Shown here piece after piece: positions 4,320 through 5,195 of a stretch of 5,195 nt of DNA. The notes under the pieces were generated by a model. That model had not been told where the DNA came from. It saw only the letters and a program-made list of their open reading frames with translations, and did not search any database. The stretch is from the NCBI GenBank assembly GCA_002478485.1, contig DLOL01000005.1:6654-11848 (forward strand), read 5' to 3'. Source of the DNA: Eubacteriaceae bacterium UBA7485. Lineage in GTDB: Bacteria; Bacillota; Clostridia; Eubacteriales; Eubacteriaceae. Made by a program: the position numbers and the translations under genes. How positions within the stretch are numbered: position 1 is the first letter of the stretch; each line of letters starts with the position of its first letter.

Positions 4320-5195
4320 TTACCCTTTAATAAAAGGCACAATCACATCATAGAACTTCTTTGTCCAGTCGGCGTGGAAGTTTGCCATCTGGAGCCAGTC
4401 GGTCTCATTCTCGATGCTGACATTACTCAGCTGAATGAACACCTTGGACGATTTGATATCGTCGCCACGGTTCCACTGAAGTGTCGTGCCCAGTGCCGAT
4501 TCGATTTCCGCTTTATGCGTATAAAGGCTGTCGAAGGCATCCTTGTTTTCCTGTTTATTTCCTCTGCCAAATACAACCTCTGCTCGAGCTGCATCATAGT
4601 TCGCTACGCAGCACAGGTAAAACCCGCCGATACCGAAGAAGCCATTGACCCAGTTATCCCTCGACGGATTGACATTAGAGAAGGAACTGTCCTCACCGTG
4701 CGCCTTCTGAATGATTGGAAGCGCATACGTCCAGTATTTCCTCCGGAGCTCATGACGGCTGCCCGGTTCGTCGGCATTGGCCTCATTCTCGTCACGCAGG
4801 TAAAAAACCAAGTCTACCGGATCTTCATCGTAAAGTTTGAACAGGCGGCTCAAAACAGACAGCTTGCTCTGCGTGCTGGTATTTGTCCAGACATAGATGC
4901 CATCACCAATTTCGAGCGATTTTGTAAACGCATCCGGATTCGTGTTAAAGTGGAGCGCAATATTCCCTTCCTCCGACATAGCCAGCTTCGTGATGACAGC
5001 CTTGTCCTCCGCATACAAAATCTGAATGACCTTCTGGAACATCTCTACCCAGCTCGTTACCGGCAGCTCGGTGTTCTTAAAGGTAAACTTCGCAATTAGG
5101 CGTCCGGTCAGCTCACCTTCATCTTCAAGCGTATATGTGTCGAGCTGTTTTTCCTCCGGCTTGTACTCTGTGACAGGCGCTGTCCAGATAGTTAG
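4320..5195 (-). CDS. DUF4268-domain protein, N-terminus beyond the window; likely restriction/defence-associated
   Basis: The frame is open for 291 sense codons from the right edge to the TAA at 4322-4320. An internal ATG at 5042 exists, but the in-frame sequence upstream of it (LIAKFTFKNTELPVTSWVEM) reads as conserved protein, so the true start lies outside. Residues counted from the edge: about 30-145 form a domain with the pattern TSW-x-EMFQKVIQILY and GDGIYVWTNTSTQSKLSVLSRLF. The last 130 form the DUF4268 domain, with YWTYALPIIQK, FSNVNPSRDNW, RAEVVFGRG, QENKDAFDSLYTHKAEIE and the terminal FYDVIVPFIK. In known proteins this combination occurs at the C-terminus of GmrSD/DUF262-like or PD-(D/E)XK-type proteins. 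The catalytic N-terminal part is not visible, so restriction activity is inference. Confidence 0.72.
   Translation of the reverse strand, partial: LTIWTAPVTEYKPEEKQLDTYTLEDEGELTGRLIAKFTFKNTELPVTSWVEMFQKVIQILYAEDKAVITKLAMSEEGNIALHFNTNPDAFTKSLEIGDGIYVWTNTSTQSKLSVLSRLFKLYDEDPVDLVFYLRDENEANADEPGSRHELRRKYWTYALPIIQKAHGEDSSFSNVNPSRDNWVNGFFGIGGFYLCCVANYDAARAEVVFGRGNKQENKDAFDSLYTHKAEIESALGTTLQWNRGDDIKSSKVFIQLSNVSIENETDWLQMANFHADWTKKFYDVIVPFIKG

Noticed and set aside
4121..4342. Longer version of the winged-helix ORF starting at 4342
   Set aside because: That start is TTG, overlaps the DUF4268 gene, and adds residues that do not fit the wHTH fold; the ATG at 4297 has a better ribosome site.
4143..5099. 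318-codon plus-strand ORF opposite the DUF4268 gene
   Set aside because: It is the antisense of a frame with clear domain motifs, its product resembles no family I know, and it is unlikely beside an all-minus-strand gene set.

Overview
The window looks like chromosome from a low-to-mid-GC Bacillota (Firmicutes). The evidence is a PTS trehalose permease with a GntR/UTRA repressor, sigma-A-type promoter boxes, purine-rich Shine-Dalgarno sites and U-tract terminators. I cannot name a genus from sequence alone. Every gene I can support is on the minus strand, so transcription runs from high to low coordinates.

Right part (about 4121-5195). A large CDS enters from the right edge and ends at 4320. 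It carries a DUF4268-type C-terminal domain, often seen in restriction or defence-associated proteins. It is followed by a 58-codon winged-helix ORF at 4121-4297.

Middle (about 3800-4120). This stretch has no intact gene but is not empty. Read on the minus strand, it holds four degenerate pieces resembling the C-terminus of an RlmCD/RumA-type 23S rRNA (uracil-5-)methyltransferase. Three carry a D-L/M-F-P motif, and the last ends SSHVETVVKLTRKE-stop. An intrinsic terminator follows that stop directly. The best reading is a scar of repeated integration at the 3' end of an rlmCD/rumA gene. The DUF4268 and winged-helix genes would then be cargo at one end of a genomic island, with the intact methyltransferase gene beyond the window.

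Centre (2133-3710). Two genes sit stop-to-start (TAA/ATG): a 389-aa coiled-coil protein with an internal J-domain-like HPD segment, and a 135-aa HIRAN-domain protein. Neither has a function I can name. Their leader holds an 8-bp inverted repeat.

Left part (1-2104). treR (trehalose repressor) starts 28 bp after the HIRAN gene and is probably co-transcribed with it. Its last codons form part of its own terminator. Immediately after that lies a near-consensus sigma-A promoter for treP (trehalose PTS EIIBC), with one TGTACGTACA operator inside the spacer and an 18-bp palindromic operator just past the predicted start site. treP runs off the left edge with about 40 codons missing. TreP would import and phosphorylate trehalose, and TreR would repress treP until trehalose-6-phosphate accumulates. 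The odd point is that the repressor appears to be transcribed from the J/HIRAN promoter, separately from its target.
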